A stretch of DNA of 64,000 nucleotides from SIG603 sp963621245 (GTDB taxonomy: Bacteria; Bacillota; Clostridia; Oscillospirales; Acutalibacteraceae): contig CAVFCW010000001.1 in the NCBI GenBank assembly GCA_963621245.1, positions 310,001 to 374,000 on the forward strand, in the 5' to 3' direction. Below are positions 25,617 through 34,011 of the stretch, piece by piece. A program made the position numbers and the translations under genes. The notes below the pieces were generated by a model that made no database searches, had not been told where the DNA came from, and saw only the letters and a list, made by a program, of their open reading frames with translations. Positions within the stretch are counted from its first letter, which is position 1, and each line of letters opens with the position of its first letter.

Positions 25617-26372
25617 ATGAAACTTGTAAGCTGGAACGTAAACGGACTTCGTGCCGCTGTCGGAAAAGGCTTCTTCGATTTTATGAAAGAAGAAAATCCC
25701 GACGTAATCTGCATTCAGGAGACAAAAATGCAGAAAGAACAGGCAAATTTCGAGGTTGAGGGTTATCACGAATACTGGAACTCAGCCGACAAAAAAGGCT
25801 ACTCGGGAACGGCAATTTTCTCAAAGACAGAGCCGATAAGCGTAAGCTACGATATAGGAGCCGAGGAGCACTCTCACGAGGGCAGAGTTATCACAGCCGA
25901 GTACGATAAATTCTACCTTGTCTGCGTCTACACGCCAAACGCACAAAACGAACTCAAAAGAATCGACTACCGCATGAGTTGGGAGGACGCTTTCAGAGCT
26001 TACCTCGGCGAACTCAAGAAAACAAAGCCCGTAATCGTATGCGGCGATATGAACGTGGCGCACAATTCCATCGACCTCAAAAATCCCAAGCAAAATATCG
26101 GCAACGCGGGATTTTCCTATGAGGAGCGAGGCAAGTTCACGGAGCTTTTGGCAAGCGGATTTGTCGATACTTTCCGCAAGCTTTACCCCGACACCACCGA
26201 CGCATATTCTTGGTGGAGCTACCGCATGAAAGCAAGAGAGAGAAACGTCGGTTGGCGTATCGATTATTTTCTTGTTTCAGAAGATATTGTCGAAAGCGTC
26301 GAAGATTCAAAAATTCTCGCCGATGTAATGGGATCGGATCACTGCCCCGTGGAACTCATCATTAAAGACTGA
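25617..26372 (+). CDS. Exodeoxyribonuclease III / AP endonuclease
   Basis: An ExoA/XthA-family enzyme that cuts at abasic sites and trims 3' ends in base-excision repair. The 251-residue protein begins MKLVSWNVNGLRA and shows metal-binding IQETKMQ, GDMNVAHN, WRIDYFLVS and the terminal GSDHCPVEL. These are the endonuclease/exonuclease/phosphatase-fold catalytic motifs and all key residues look intact. The start has AAAGGAG just upstream. Confidence 0.96.
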   Translation: MKLVSWNVNGLRAAVGKGFFDFMKEENPDVICIQETKMQKEQANFEVEGYHEYWNSADKKGYSGTAIFSKTEPISVSYDIGAEEHSHEGRVITAEYDKFYLVCVYTPNAQNELKRIDYRMSWEDAFRAYLGELKKTKPVIVCGDMNVAHNSIDLKNPKQNIGNAGFSYEERGKFTELLASGFVDTFRKLYPDTTDAYSWWSYRMKARERNVGWRIDYFLVSEDIVESVEDSKILADVMGSDHCPVELIIKD

Positions 26373-26512
26373 AAGCGCGAATCCTTTTTATAGCTACAAA
26401 TTTAGCTTGATAAATCGGTAAAATCCGACTTGTAAATTTTCACAAATTAACTTTCGCTTTTTATTGTAGAGTTACTAAAAACACAGAATATTTTTCTTAA
26501 GATAAAAATCAC

Positions 26513-26541
26513 TTGAAATATTCTTATTTTGAGTGTATAAA
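26513..26541 (+). promoter_or_regulatory. Promoter for guaB
   Basis: TTGAAA (26513-26518), a 17-base spacer and TATAAA (26536-26541) would start an mRNA near 26548, giving a leader of about 100 bases. The 279-base gap 26373-26651 otherwise holds only the stem-loop listed next; no purine riboswitch was recognised. Confidence 0.75.
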
Positions 26542-26556
26542 TTTATAATAACCATA

Positions 26557-26596
26557 TTGTACCGTTTTGAAGCGTTTGTTTTCAGTACGGATACAA
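26557..26596 (+). promoter_or_regulatory. Stem-loop in the guaB leader
   Basis: TTGTACCGT (26557-26565) pairs with ACGGATACAA (26587-26596), nine pairs with one bulged A, about 10 bases into the predicted transcript. There is no T run, so it is not a terminator. It may affect mRNA stability or translation. Confidence 0.4.
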
Positions 26597-26651
26597 ATTA
26601 CTGAATTTGTTTTTTATTTTATCCAATACATTCAAGAGGAGGAAAAATTAA

Positions 26652-28160
26652 ATGGCACATTTTTATTCCGAACCAAGCCACACCTTCAGTGAGTATCTCC
26701 TGATTCCGGGCTACACTTCCGAGGATTGCATTCCCTCGAATGTTTCTCTTAAAACTCCGCTCGTAAAATATCGCAAGGGCTTTGAGGAGCCGAGCATCTC
26801 TCTTAACATTCCGCTCGTATCCGCAATCATGCAGTCAGTTTCTGACGATAAGCTCGCAGTTGCACTTGCCAAGGAAGGCGGTATCTCCTTTATTTACGGC
26901 GCTCAGTCAATCGAGTCCGAGGCAGCCATGGTCGCAAGAGTTAAGAACTACAAGGCAGGCTTTGTTGTTTCCGCCTCTAACCTCACTCCCGAGAACACTC
27001 TTGGCGATGTTCTTGCCCTCAAGGCAAAGAACGGCTTCTCAACCGTTGCCATCACAGACGACGGCACAGCAAACGGAAAGCTTCTCGGCATTGTTTCAAG
27101 CCGTGACTACCGTCTTTCCAGAATGACAACAGACCTCAAGATCAAGGACTTCATGACTCCTCTCGAAAAGCTTGTCACAGCATCCGCAAACTCAACTCTT
27201 CACGAGTGCAACGATATCATCTGGGAGCACAAGCTTAATTCTCTTCCGCTTGTTGACGAAGAGGGCAGACTTCAGTATTTTGTATTCCGCAAGGACTATC
27301 AGGAGCACAAGGAATTCCCCCTCGAGCTTCTCGATGAGGAAAAGAGATATATTGTCGGTGCCGGCATAAACACAAGAGACTACCAGGAAAGAGTTCCCGC
27401 ACTTTTGGAGGCTGGCGTTGACGTTCTCTGCCTCGATTCCTCCGAGGGTTACACTTGCTGGCAGGCTAACGCAATCAAGTGGGTTCGCGATACCTACGGC
27501 GATTCCGTTAAGATCGGTGCTGGTAACGTTGTTGACAGAGACGGCTTCCTCTTCCTCGCAAGAGCCGGCGCAGACTTCGTTAAGATCGGTATCGGCGGCG
27601 GTTCAATCTGCATCACAAGAGAGACAAAGGGTATCGGCCGTGGACAGGCTTCTGCTGTTATCGAGGTCGCACAGGCAAGAGACGAGTACTTCCGTGAGAC
27701 CGGTATTTACATTCCGATTTGCTCCGACGGCGGTATCGTTCACGATTACCACATGACTCTCGCTCTCGCAATGGGCGCAGACTTCATGATGCTCGGCAGA
27801 TACTTCGCAAGATTTGACGAGTCCCCGACAAATAAGGTTCTCGTTAATGGCGTTTACATGAAAGAGTACTGGGGCGAGGGCTCCAACAGAGCAAGAAACT
27901 GGCAGAGATACGATCTCGGCGGTTCTGCTAAGCTTTCCTTCGAGGAGGGCGTCGACTCCTACGTCACATATGCCGGTTCACTTCACGATAACGTTGAGAT
28001 GTCACTCTACAAGGTTAAGTCAACCATGTGCAACTGTGGTGTAACAAATATCGCAGATCTCCAGAGAGACGCAAAGCTCACCCTCGTATCAAGCACATCT
28101 ATCGTTGAGGGCGGCTATCACGACGTTGTTCTCCATTCCGGTTCATCCTCTCAGAGATAA
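26652..28160 (+). CDS. guaB: Inosine-5'-monophosphate dehydrogenase
   Basis: Oxidises IMP to XMP with NAD, the committed step to guanine nucleotides. The 502-residue protein has an N-terminal barrel segment (PLVSAIMQSVSD), two CBS domains (about residues 100-215, including GIVSSRDYR), and the active-site loop KIGIGGGSICITRE with catalytic Cys320. ICSDGGIVHDYH and MLGRYFARF follow. A very strong AGAGGAGG ribosome site precedes the ATG, in keeping with high expression. The gene is monocistronic, with its own promoter and terminator. Confidence 0.96.
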   Translation: MAHFYSEPSHTFSEYLLIPGYTSEDCIPSNVSLKTPLVKYRKGFEEPSISLNIPLVSAIMQSVSDDKLAVALAKEGGISFIYGAQSIESEAAMVARVKNYKAGFVVSASNLTPENTLGDVLALKAKNGFSTVAITDDGTANGKLLGIVSSRDYRLSRMTTDLKIKDFMTPLEKLVTASANSTLHECNDIIWEHKLNSLPLVDEEGRLQYFVFRKDYQEHKEFPLELLDEEKRYIVGAGINTRDYQERVPALLEAGVDVLCLDSSEGYTCWQANAIKWVRDTYGDSVKIGAGNVVDRDGFLFLARAGADFVKIGIGGGSICITRETKGIGRGQASAVIEVAQARDEYFRETGIYIPICSDGGIVHDYHMTLALAMGADFMMLGRYFARFDESPTNKVLVNGVYMKEYWGEGSNRARNWQRYDLGGSAKLSFEEGVDSYVTYAGSLHDNVEMSLYKVKSTMCNCGVTNIADLQRDAKLTLVSSTSIVEGGYHDVVLHSGSSSQR

Positions 28161-28207
28161 ATAAAAGTTTTTAACCACTTTCAAAAAAGAGTTGAAAACA
28201 TAGTGAT

Positions 28208-28243
28208 AAAAGCGTTCGCTTCGGCGGACGCTTTTCGTTTTGT
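28208..28243 (+). terminator. Intrinsic terminator for guaB
   Basis: Stem AAAAGCGTTCGC/GCGGACGCTTTT with a TTCG tetraloop (very stable) is followed by CGTTTTGTT. Confidence 0.85.
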
Positions 28244-28251
28244 TCTTTTAT

Positions 28252-28285
28252 AAAAAAGGGACTTTCAAGTCACCTCAAAAGTCCC
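28252..28285 (-). terminator. Intrinsic terminator for the GH120 gene
   Basis: On the minus strand GGGACTTT pairs with AAAGTCCC and is followed directly by six T. Confidence 0.85.
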
Positions 28286-28304
28286 ATTTTAGAAATATTG
28301 ATGA

Positions 28305-30311
28305 TTACAGCTTAAACGGCTCTGTCGGAATTTCTGCAAACGGGCCGGCAAGAACGCTGTCCGTAAGCTTTCCGAAATAGTCCTCGTTAAATGTAATGCT
28401 GCTTCCGTCAGGATTCTCGTATCTCTCCTCCGGCTCAAATGCCATTCCGAGATCCTCCGTGTGAAGAAGTTGTTTCTCCTCAGCAAACTTTCCGAGATTT
28501 GTGCTAAGGAAATATCCCTCATCGTTCTTCTCAAGCTTCAAGGTGATTTCTTCGGCAATCACCTTTCCGTCCTTCTCAATGTCGCAAGGCTTTGCTCCGT
28601 TGAAGAACATATTTCCGCCCGTCCAAACGGGAAGGCTCATGTAATAACGGTCGCTCGGCGCACTGCCCATTCCGCAGTATCCGTCAAATTCCTTGTCCCA
28701 CTGCTCGAAAGTCATATATCCGCTGTACGGAACCGTACCTGTAACAACGTTACAATCGTCCCATTCTCCGTAACCGCCCTTGTCCATCTGCTCTTTCATG
28801 AACGGATGTATCGGCTGCTGAACAAAGATGTTGTTGTAAATTCTCATATCACCGTGCAGAATTGTCATAAATCCCGCAACAGCCGTGCCGTGCTTTACGT
28901 GGTAAGGAGTGTATCTCGGTGATATTTTTGTGAGCGAGCCGTTGTTTACGCCCCTTCCGACTGTTGTAAACGCACCCGCAATGAGGTTATTTACAATAGC
29001 AACACCCTGAGTTGCAAGCTTTAATGCTCTTGCTGATAAAAATACATTGTGATCGACAAGCGTCGGGCCGTGAGAAACCTCGATGAAGAGATCTTCACCT
29101 ATGCCGCTCATTCCCTCTGGGCACATAAGGTGCTCATACGGCAAAGTATTGTCATGGAAGAAGTTTCTTGTAACTCTCGTTCCCTGAGCCTGCCAGTCGA
29201 GCCAAATTCCTCTTGTGCAATGGTGAATGTGGTTGTTTCTGTAAATGCAGTCGATTGCGGCGTGCATTTTGATACCGCCGATTTCTGCTCCGGCAAGGTT
29301 CTGACGGTTGTTTATGTGGTGAATGTGGTTATTTTCAATAACCGAGAAAACTCCGCCGAGATGTCCGACAATTCCCGTCTGACCGCAATCGTGAATATCG
29401 TTGTTTCTTATTATGTGAGAGCCGATATTCTCCTTATTCCAGCCCTCTGTCTGAGCCTGACAAATGCAGTCACGCTCCGTCTGCGTGCCGTCTTTATATT
29501 TTTTCTTGAGCCACTTGTTATCGTTGTTCTCCTGAAGATACTTTCCGAGAGAAATTCCGCTGCACTTGGAGTTAGAAACGTCGCAATTCTCGATTATCCA
29601 GCCCTTTGACCAGTGCGGGCCAATCATACCCTCTTGATAAGCCGTCGGCGGTGCCCACTGAGTTGCCGCCTGAGTTACGGTGAAACCGTCAAGTGTAATG
29701 TAACCGTTTCCCTCAGCCTGAGGATAGAAGCAGTTTCTTCTCACATTTATCTCGACAAGCTCTTTGTTCGGATCGTACTCGTGGAAATTAGCGTAAATTA
29801 CGGTTTTGTCCTCTTCCTCGTTCTGCTCGGTGTACCATGTGTAAACCGAAAAATCGGGATCCCAGCTTGATTTTGATTTGACGGGATTTTTAACGTTTTC
29901 AAGCTCCGTCACCTCGTACATTGCCTTGCCGTTTAGATAAACCTCACCCGTATGAGCGATGTATGTTGCGATAAACCAATCTCCTTTTACCAATGTGGTG
30001 TAAGGGTTATAATCTCCGAAAAGCGAGTTGGGAATTTCTGCCTTCCATATGTTTCCGTCTGTCTTCTCCCAATCCTTTACAATCTCAGATCCCTTTATAA
30101 CCGCTTTCTTCGGCTCCGACGATCTGTAAACTATTCTGTTTTCGGCTGTTCCGCCTCTTACAGGATTAACGTTCTCACGGTAAACGCCCGGCAAAACGAT
30201 GACCTCATCGCCCGGTTCTGCTATTTTTGCGGCAGAATTAATAAGCTTAAATGGATCGTCAATTGTACCCTTTGCACCGTATCTGCCTTTTTCTGAAACA
30301 TAATATTTCAT
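28305..30311 (-). CDS. Beta-xylosidase-like glycoside hydrolase, GH120 type (right-handed beta-helix)
   Basis: A 668-residue right-handed beta-helix protein closely resembling the GH120 beta-xylosidase XylC of Thermoanaerobacterium: VYRENV, VIKGSE, IPNSLFG, EINVRRNCFYP, WAPPTA, GPHWSKGWIIE and VGHLGGVFS match it from memory. The XylC catalytic pair corresponds to Asp372 (WLDWQAQGTR) and Glu411 (FIEVSHGP), both present. About 16 extra residues containing a Cys lie between them. There is no signal peptide, so it would act on imported xylo-oligosaccharides. The ATG at 30311 has AAAGGTG 8 bases upstream; a GTG three codons earlier is disfavoured. It is monocistronic, without xylose genes beside it. 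Confidence 0.85.
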   Translation of the reverse strand: MKYYVSEKGRYGAKGTIDDPFKLINSAAKIAEPGDEVIVLPGVYRENVNPVRGGTAENRIVYRSSEPKKAVIKGSEIVKDWEKTDGNIWKAEIPNSLFGDYNPYTTLVKGDWFIATYIAHTGEVYLNGKAMYEVTELENVKNPVKSKSSWDPDFSVYTWYTEQNEEEDKTVIYANFHEYDPNKELVEINVRRNCFYPQAEGNGYITLDGFTVTQAATQWAPPTAYQEGMIGPHWSKGWIIENCDVSNSKCSGISLGKYLQENNDNKWLKKKYKDGTQTERDCICQAQTEGWNKENIGSHIIRNNDIHDCGQTGIVGHLGGVFSVIENNHIHHINNRQNLAGAEIGGIKMHAAIDCIYRNNHIHHCTRGIWLDWQAQGTRVTRNFFHDNTLPYEHLMCPEGMSGIGEDLFIEVSHGPTLVDHNVFLSARALKLATQGVAIVNNLIAGAFTTVGRGVNNGSLTKISPRYTPYHVKHGTAVAGFMTILHGDMRIYNNIFVQQPIHPFMKEQMDKGGYGEWDDCNVVTGTVPYSGYMTFEQWDKEFDGYCGMGSAPSDRYYMSLPVWTGGNMFFNGAKPCDIEKDGKVIAEEITLKLEKNDEGYFLSTNLGKFAEEKQLLHTEDLGMAFEPEERYENPDGSSITFNEDYFGKLTDSVLAGPFAEIPTEPFKL

Positions 30312-30389
30312 TATCAACACACCTTTCCAAAAGCCTAAATTGCTTTGATAAACTACAAACTAATTTTAATATTCAAACCGACAAAAATC

Positions 30390-30433
30390 AACAAAAAAGA
30401 GAAAAGACGGAACACTTTTTTGAATGTTCCGTC
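30390..30433 (-). terminator. Intrinsic terminator for pyk
   Basis: On the minus strand stem GACGGAACA/TGTTCCGTC is followed by TTTTCTCTTTTTT. Confidence 0.9.
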
Positions 30434-30456
30434 CCAATAATTTATGTGATTTTAAA

Positions 30457-31866
30457 TCAGACTGTCTCAACTCTGATGGTGTTTGTTGAGCCCTCTTTAC
30501 CGCTCTTACCGCCTGTGAGAACAAGGCTGTCGCCGTGCTTCATGTTAAGAACCTTCTTTGCGTTCTCAACAGCAAAGTAGAACATAACGTCAAGGCTCGA
30601 GAACTCCTCGGAAAGAATGGGCGTAACGCCCCATGAGAGGTTAAGCTTTCTCCATGCCTTCTCGTCCGTTGTAATTCCGATGATGTCAATCGGGCAACGG
30701 AAACGGCTAACCATTCTTACAGTGATACCTGAAATTGAAGAAACAACAATTGCTCTTGCCTTGAGGTCGATAGCCATTGAGCAAGTAGCGTGAGAAACAG
30801 CGTCAACCTGATTTCTGATTGTGTAGTCAGTCTCTCTGAACCACTCCTTGAAGTCGATGTTCTTCTCGGCAACCTCGCAAATTTCAGCCATTGTCTTAAC
30901 AGCCTGAACGGGGTATTTACCTGCAGCGGACTCGCCCGAGAGCATAACAGCGCTTGTTCCGTCGTAAACTGCGTTTGCAACGTCACTTGCCTCGGCTCTT
31001 GTCGGTCTCGGATTATGAATCATGGATTCGAGCATTTCTGTTGCTGTGATAACTCTCTTGCCGAGCATACGGCACTTAGAGATAAGCTTCTTCTGAAGTG
31101 ACGGAAGCTCCATGAACGGAACCTCAACGCCGAGATCTCCTCTTGCTACCATAACGCCGTCGGCAACCTCGCAAATCTCATCGATATTGTCAACACCTGT
31201 GCGGTTCTCAATCTTAGCGATAATATCGATTTTTGCTCCGCCGTTCTCGTTCAAGAATCTTCTCATGTCGACAAGGTTCTGCTTTGTGGAAACGAAAGAA
31301 GCAGCAACGAAATCAACGTCGTTCTTAATTCCGAAAAGCAAATCGCTCTTGTCCTGCTCGCTCAAAAATTCGTTCTTGAGAATATGATCGGGGAAGTTCA
31401 TGCTCTTGCGGTTAGAGATCGTTCCGCCCGAACGAACGGTGCAGATTGCCTCTTTGTCTGTGAGCTCATCAACAACAAAATCAAGAAGTCCGTTGTTGAC
31501 AAGAACAGTATCGCCGACCTTCAAATCCTGCATAAGATTCTTATATGAAACGGAGCACTTTGTCTTGTCTCCGATGATATCTTCTGTTGTGAATGTAAAT
31601 TTGGAACCCTCGGTAAGCTCGGCTTTTCCACCCTTGAACTCACCGACACGGTACTCGGGGCCCTTTGTATCGAGCATGATTGCAATAGGCAGATTCATGT
31701 CTTTTCTTACCTTCTTAATCATATCGATTTTCTTCTGATGCTCCTCGTGCGAGCCGTGTGAAAAGTTAAGTCTTGCGACGTTCATGCCTGCCTCACAAAG
31801 CTGGCGGAAAACTTCCTCTTTCTCCGAAGCGGGACCTATGGTACAAATTATCTTGGTTTTTCTCAT
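30457..31866 (-). CDS. pyk: Pyruvate kinase
   Basis: Final ATP-forming step of glycolysis, PEP to pyruvate. The 469-residue protein begins MRKTKIICTIGPAS and has MNVARLNFSHGSHEEH, MLDTKGPEYR, the barrel signature around IIAKIENRTG, VMVARGDLGVE and ITATEMLESM, and the C-terminal regulatory domain ending GKEGSTNTIRV. It lacks the extra C-terminal PEP-utilising domain seen in Bacillus pyruvate kinases. I start at 31866, with AGAGGAAG upstream, dropping a 20-codon upstream extension. A consensus-like promoter drives a leader of about 130 bases that contains a long stem. pfkA is not adjacent. Confidence 0.97.
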   Translation of the reverse strand: MRKTKIICTIGPASEKEEVFRQLCEAGMNVARLNFSHGSHEEHQKKIDMIKKVRKDMNLPIAIMLDTKGPEYRVGEFKGGKAELTEGSKFTFTTEDIIGDKTKCSVSYKNLMQDLKVGDTVLVNNGLLDFVVDELTDKEAICTVRSGGTISNRKSMNFPDHILKNEFLSEQDKSDLLFGIKNDVDFVAASFVSTKQNLVDMRRFLNENGGAKIDIIAKIENRTGVDNIDEICEVADGVMVARGDLGVEVPFMELPSLQKKLISKCRMLGKRVITATEMLESMIHNPRPTRAEASDVANAVYDGTSAVMLSGESAAGKYPVQAVKTMAEICEVAEKNIDFKEWFRETDYTIRNQVDAVSHATCSMAIDLKARAIVVSSISGITVRMVSRFRCPIDIIGITTDEKAWRKLNLSWGVTPILSEEFSSLDVMFYFAVENAKKVLNMKHGDSLVLTGGKSGKEGSTNTIRVETV

Positions 31867-31914
31867 AATAATCTTCCTCTCTTCACTGACTGATTGCATA
31901 CCTTCACTTATTTT

Positions 31915-31961
31915 GCAAACTCTCACACTCCAACTGCCACATCATCATATTCTGAGTTTGC
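31915..31961 (-). promoter_or_regulatory. Stem with large loop in the pyk leader
   Basis: GCAAACTC (31954-31961 on the minus strand) pairs exactly with GAGTTTGC (31915-31922), enclosing about 31 bases, between the pyk promoter and its start codon. There is no T run. It could be a leader RNA structure or chance. Confidence 0.35.
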
Positions 31962-32004
31962 CGCCTTGACTTCCAAAAAGAAATCTCGGACTGTTTGCAC
32001 TTAG

Positions 32005-32033
32005 ATTATAACTGTCGCACAAGTTTTTTTCAA
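32005..32033 (-). promoter_or_regulatory. Promoter for pyk
   Basis: On the minus strand TTGAAA (32028-32033), a 17-base spacer and a perfect TATAAT (32005-32010) form one of the best promoters in the window. Confidence 0.82.
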
Positions 32034-32056
32034 TATCCTTTGTAACAAATTCGGAA

Positions 32057-32093
32057 TAATAAAATGAACGGTTCAGAGAAAATCGAACCGTTC
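32057..32093 (-). terminator. Intrinsic terminator for the amino-acid-binding lipoprotein gene
   Basis: Perfect stem GAACGGTTC/GAACCGTTC with a 10-base loop is followed on the minus strand by ATTTTATT. The plus side also has GTTTTGT. Confidence 0.8.
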
Positions 32094-32114
32094 GTTTTGT
32101 ATATCGACAAAATT

Positions 32115-32924
32115 TCATTTTATACATTTTTCTATCGCTTTGTTTAGATACTCAAGCAAAAGCTCGTTTTTTGGCTTAACAGCCGCACCGTAGTGCTGTC
32201 CGACTATTGTTTCGTCGAGAAGTTTGTATCCGTCAGAGACATATTCCGAGATTAAATTATCGTCACAACACACTGCCGAAACGTCTCCATTCTTAAGTGC
32301 GCTTACAGCCGAGTCCAAATCGGAATATTCAAAAAAGAACGGATAGCGTGCGGTTTTGTCACAAGAAGAGAAATAAGTCTTTAGGTGCTCCTCACTCGTC
32401 GAGCTTCTCACAACCGCTACATTCTTATCCGAAAGACTTTTCACATCGTCAATATCGGATTTTTCAGAGACAAGAAAAGCAAGATAATCTGTACAGTAGG
32501 TATCCGAAAAAGACATAAGCTTTTTTCTCTCGCCCGTAATGGTGAAATTAGCGAGAAGAACATCGTATTCTCCCCACAAAAGCTTATTTTCCCTATCCTC
32601 GGAATCCACAGGAACAAATTTGACAAGACCGTCCTTTTCGGCTTGTTTTGATGTGACGCCGAAAATCTCGGCGGCAGTTTCAAATGCTATATCGGCTTCA
32701 AGACCCGAATACTTATTTGTTTTCTCGTCATATTGAAAAAGCTTCGTTTGCTCGTCGTTGCAACCGACAGTGATATATCCTTTTTCCAAGATGCTGTCGA
32801 TTACGGCGTCATCGAGTGCTTTACTGCTCTCGGAGGACTCCTCTCGTTTCACATCGGATTTACAGCCAGCCAAAAGGACTGCCGTAAGCAAAAACAAAAC
32901 GGCTATTGTCAGCTTTTTCTTCAT
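32115..32924 (-). CDS. Amino-acid-type extracellular solute-binding lipoprotein (family 3)
   Basis: A 269-residue lipoprotein. It starts MKKKLTIAVLFLL, with the lipobox LLAGC placing the lipidated Cys at residue 21, then an acidic/Ser linker and an SBP_bac_3 fold: GYITVGCNDEQTKLF, YSGLEADIAFETAAEIFG, YDVLLANFTITGERKKLMSFSD. These resemble polar amino-acid receptors such as those for glutamine or cystine, but the ligand cannot be read. The start is the ATG at 32924 with GGGTG upstream; a GTG four codons earlier is the alternative. It lies 22 bases after the AEC permease gene, and no ABC permease or ATPase is near. Confidence 0.88.
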   Translation of the reverse strand: MKKKLTIAVLFLLTAVLLAGCKSDVKREESSESSKALDDAVIDSILEKGYITVGCNDEQTKLFQYDEKTNKYSGLEADIAFETAAEIFGVTSKQAEKDGLVKFVPVDSEDRENKLLWGEYDVLLANFTITGERKKLMSFSDTYCTDYLAFLVSEKSDIDDVKSLSDKNVAVVRSSTSEEHLKTYFSSCDKTARYPFFFEYSDLDSAVSALKNGDVSAVCCDDNLISEYVSDGYKLLDETIVGQHYGAAVKPKNELLLEYLNKAIEKCIK

Positions 32925-32946
32925 GATATCACCCACTTAATAAAAC

Positions 32947-33924
32947 TCACATCAAATTAAAGGATTTGAGCATAAATATCCAGAATGTGAGGCTTACGCT
33001 TGAAAGCAAAGTAGAAAGAACAACTATATCGGATGCAAGAACAGAATCGGCTTTCATATTTCTTGCCATAACATAGCTTGCGACGGTTGTCGGCGAGCCG
33101 AGAAGTATGAGAATCGCAACCATCTCGGAATTTCTGAAGCCCATGTAAGCCGCAATCGGCAGAAAGACGGCGGGCAAAAGCATAAGCTTGATAAATGTTG
33201 CCGCACATGCGGGCTTGAGCTTTTTGAGTGCCGCACCGCCCGAGAACGAAGCGCCAACCACGAGAAGCGCAACGGGTGAAGCCGTTCCGCCGACAGTTGA
33301 AATTGTCTTTGACAAAATTGATGGCAAACTTATTTTGAGAAGTGCAAACGGAATTCCGGCCAAAATTCCCAGTATAATCGGATTTGTAATTATTCCGATA
33401 AGCGCTTTCTTTACAGCCGCGCCAACGCTTACCTTTGCTTTAGGCAGAAGATTTCCATTTTCATCAACCTGAGGCGAAAAAAGCAGAATGAGCACGGAGA
33501 AAATGTTAAAAAGCGGAACGGCGGAAACTATCATCATAGGCACCATTCCCGAGGAGCCGTATATATTTAAGGCAAAGGCAACGCCCAAAATAGCGGCGCT
33601 CGATCTTGTGGCGCCTTGGGCAAAAGCACCGATAAGCCCCCTGTTCTTTTTAAAAAACAAGAACGACAAGCCCCATGTCACGCTGAAAAACACTATCGTG
33701 GCAAGGGCGCAGAAAACAGCGAAACTCGGCTTGAAGTCGCTGTAAAGATCCATGCTCGATATTGAGTCAAACAAACTCACGGGCAAAGCGCATTTAAAAA
33801 CATAATCGTTGGCGGCTTTGTTAAATCCGTCATTAAAAATTTTCACTCTGTTCAGAAACCAACCGAGAAGAATTACCAAAAATATCGGTATGGTCGAATT
33901 AAGCGCAAAAACAAAAGCGTCCAT
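32947..33924 (-). CDS. AEC (auxin efflux carrier) family transporter
   Basis: A 325-residue membrane protein with about ten hydrophobic helices in two five-helix halves. It starts with STIPIFLVILLGWFLNR and contains ITNPIILGILAGIP and the family-typical GSPTTVASYVMARNM near the C-terminus. In bacteria AEC carriers often move small organic acids such as malate; the substrate here is unknown. AGAAGGAAAG precedes the start, and its own promoter lies just upstream. The downstream lipoprotein gene appears to be cotranscribed. Confidence 0.92.
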   Translation of the reverse strand: MDAFVFALNSTIPIFLVILLGWFLNRVKIFNDGFNKAANDYVFKCALPVSLFDSISSMDLYSDFKPSFAVFCALATIVFFSVTWGLSFLFFKKNRGLIGAFAQGATRSSAAILGVAFALNIYGSSGMVPMMIVSAVPLFNIFSVLILLFSPQVDENGNLLPKAKVSVGAAVKKALIGIITNPIILGILAGIPFALLKISLPSILSKTISTVGGTASPVALLVVGASFSGGAALKKLKPACAATFIKLMLLPAVFLPIAAYMGFRNSEMVAILILLGSPTTVASYVMARNMKADSVLASDIVVLSTLLSSVSLTFWIFMLKSFNLM

Positions 33925-33972
33925 TATTCTTTCCTTCTAACTTCTTTCCTTAATTACTTAATAAGCTTACAA

Positions 33973-34001
33973 ATAATAGCACAAATAAGCCGAAAATACA
34001 A
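33973..34001 (-). promoter_or_regulatory. Promoter for the AEC transporter operon
   Basis: On the minus strand TTGTAT (33996-34001), a 17-base spacer and an extended -10 TGC-TATTAT (33973-33978). Confidence 0.7.
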
Positions 34002-34011
34002 TTTAAGTGCG

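Noticed and set aside
26373..26651. Purine or guanidine riboswitch before guaB
   Set aside because: No conserved riboswitch core was recognised; only a single bulged stem-loop is present and no terminator stem follows it.
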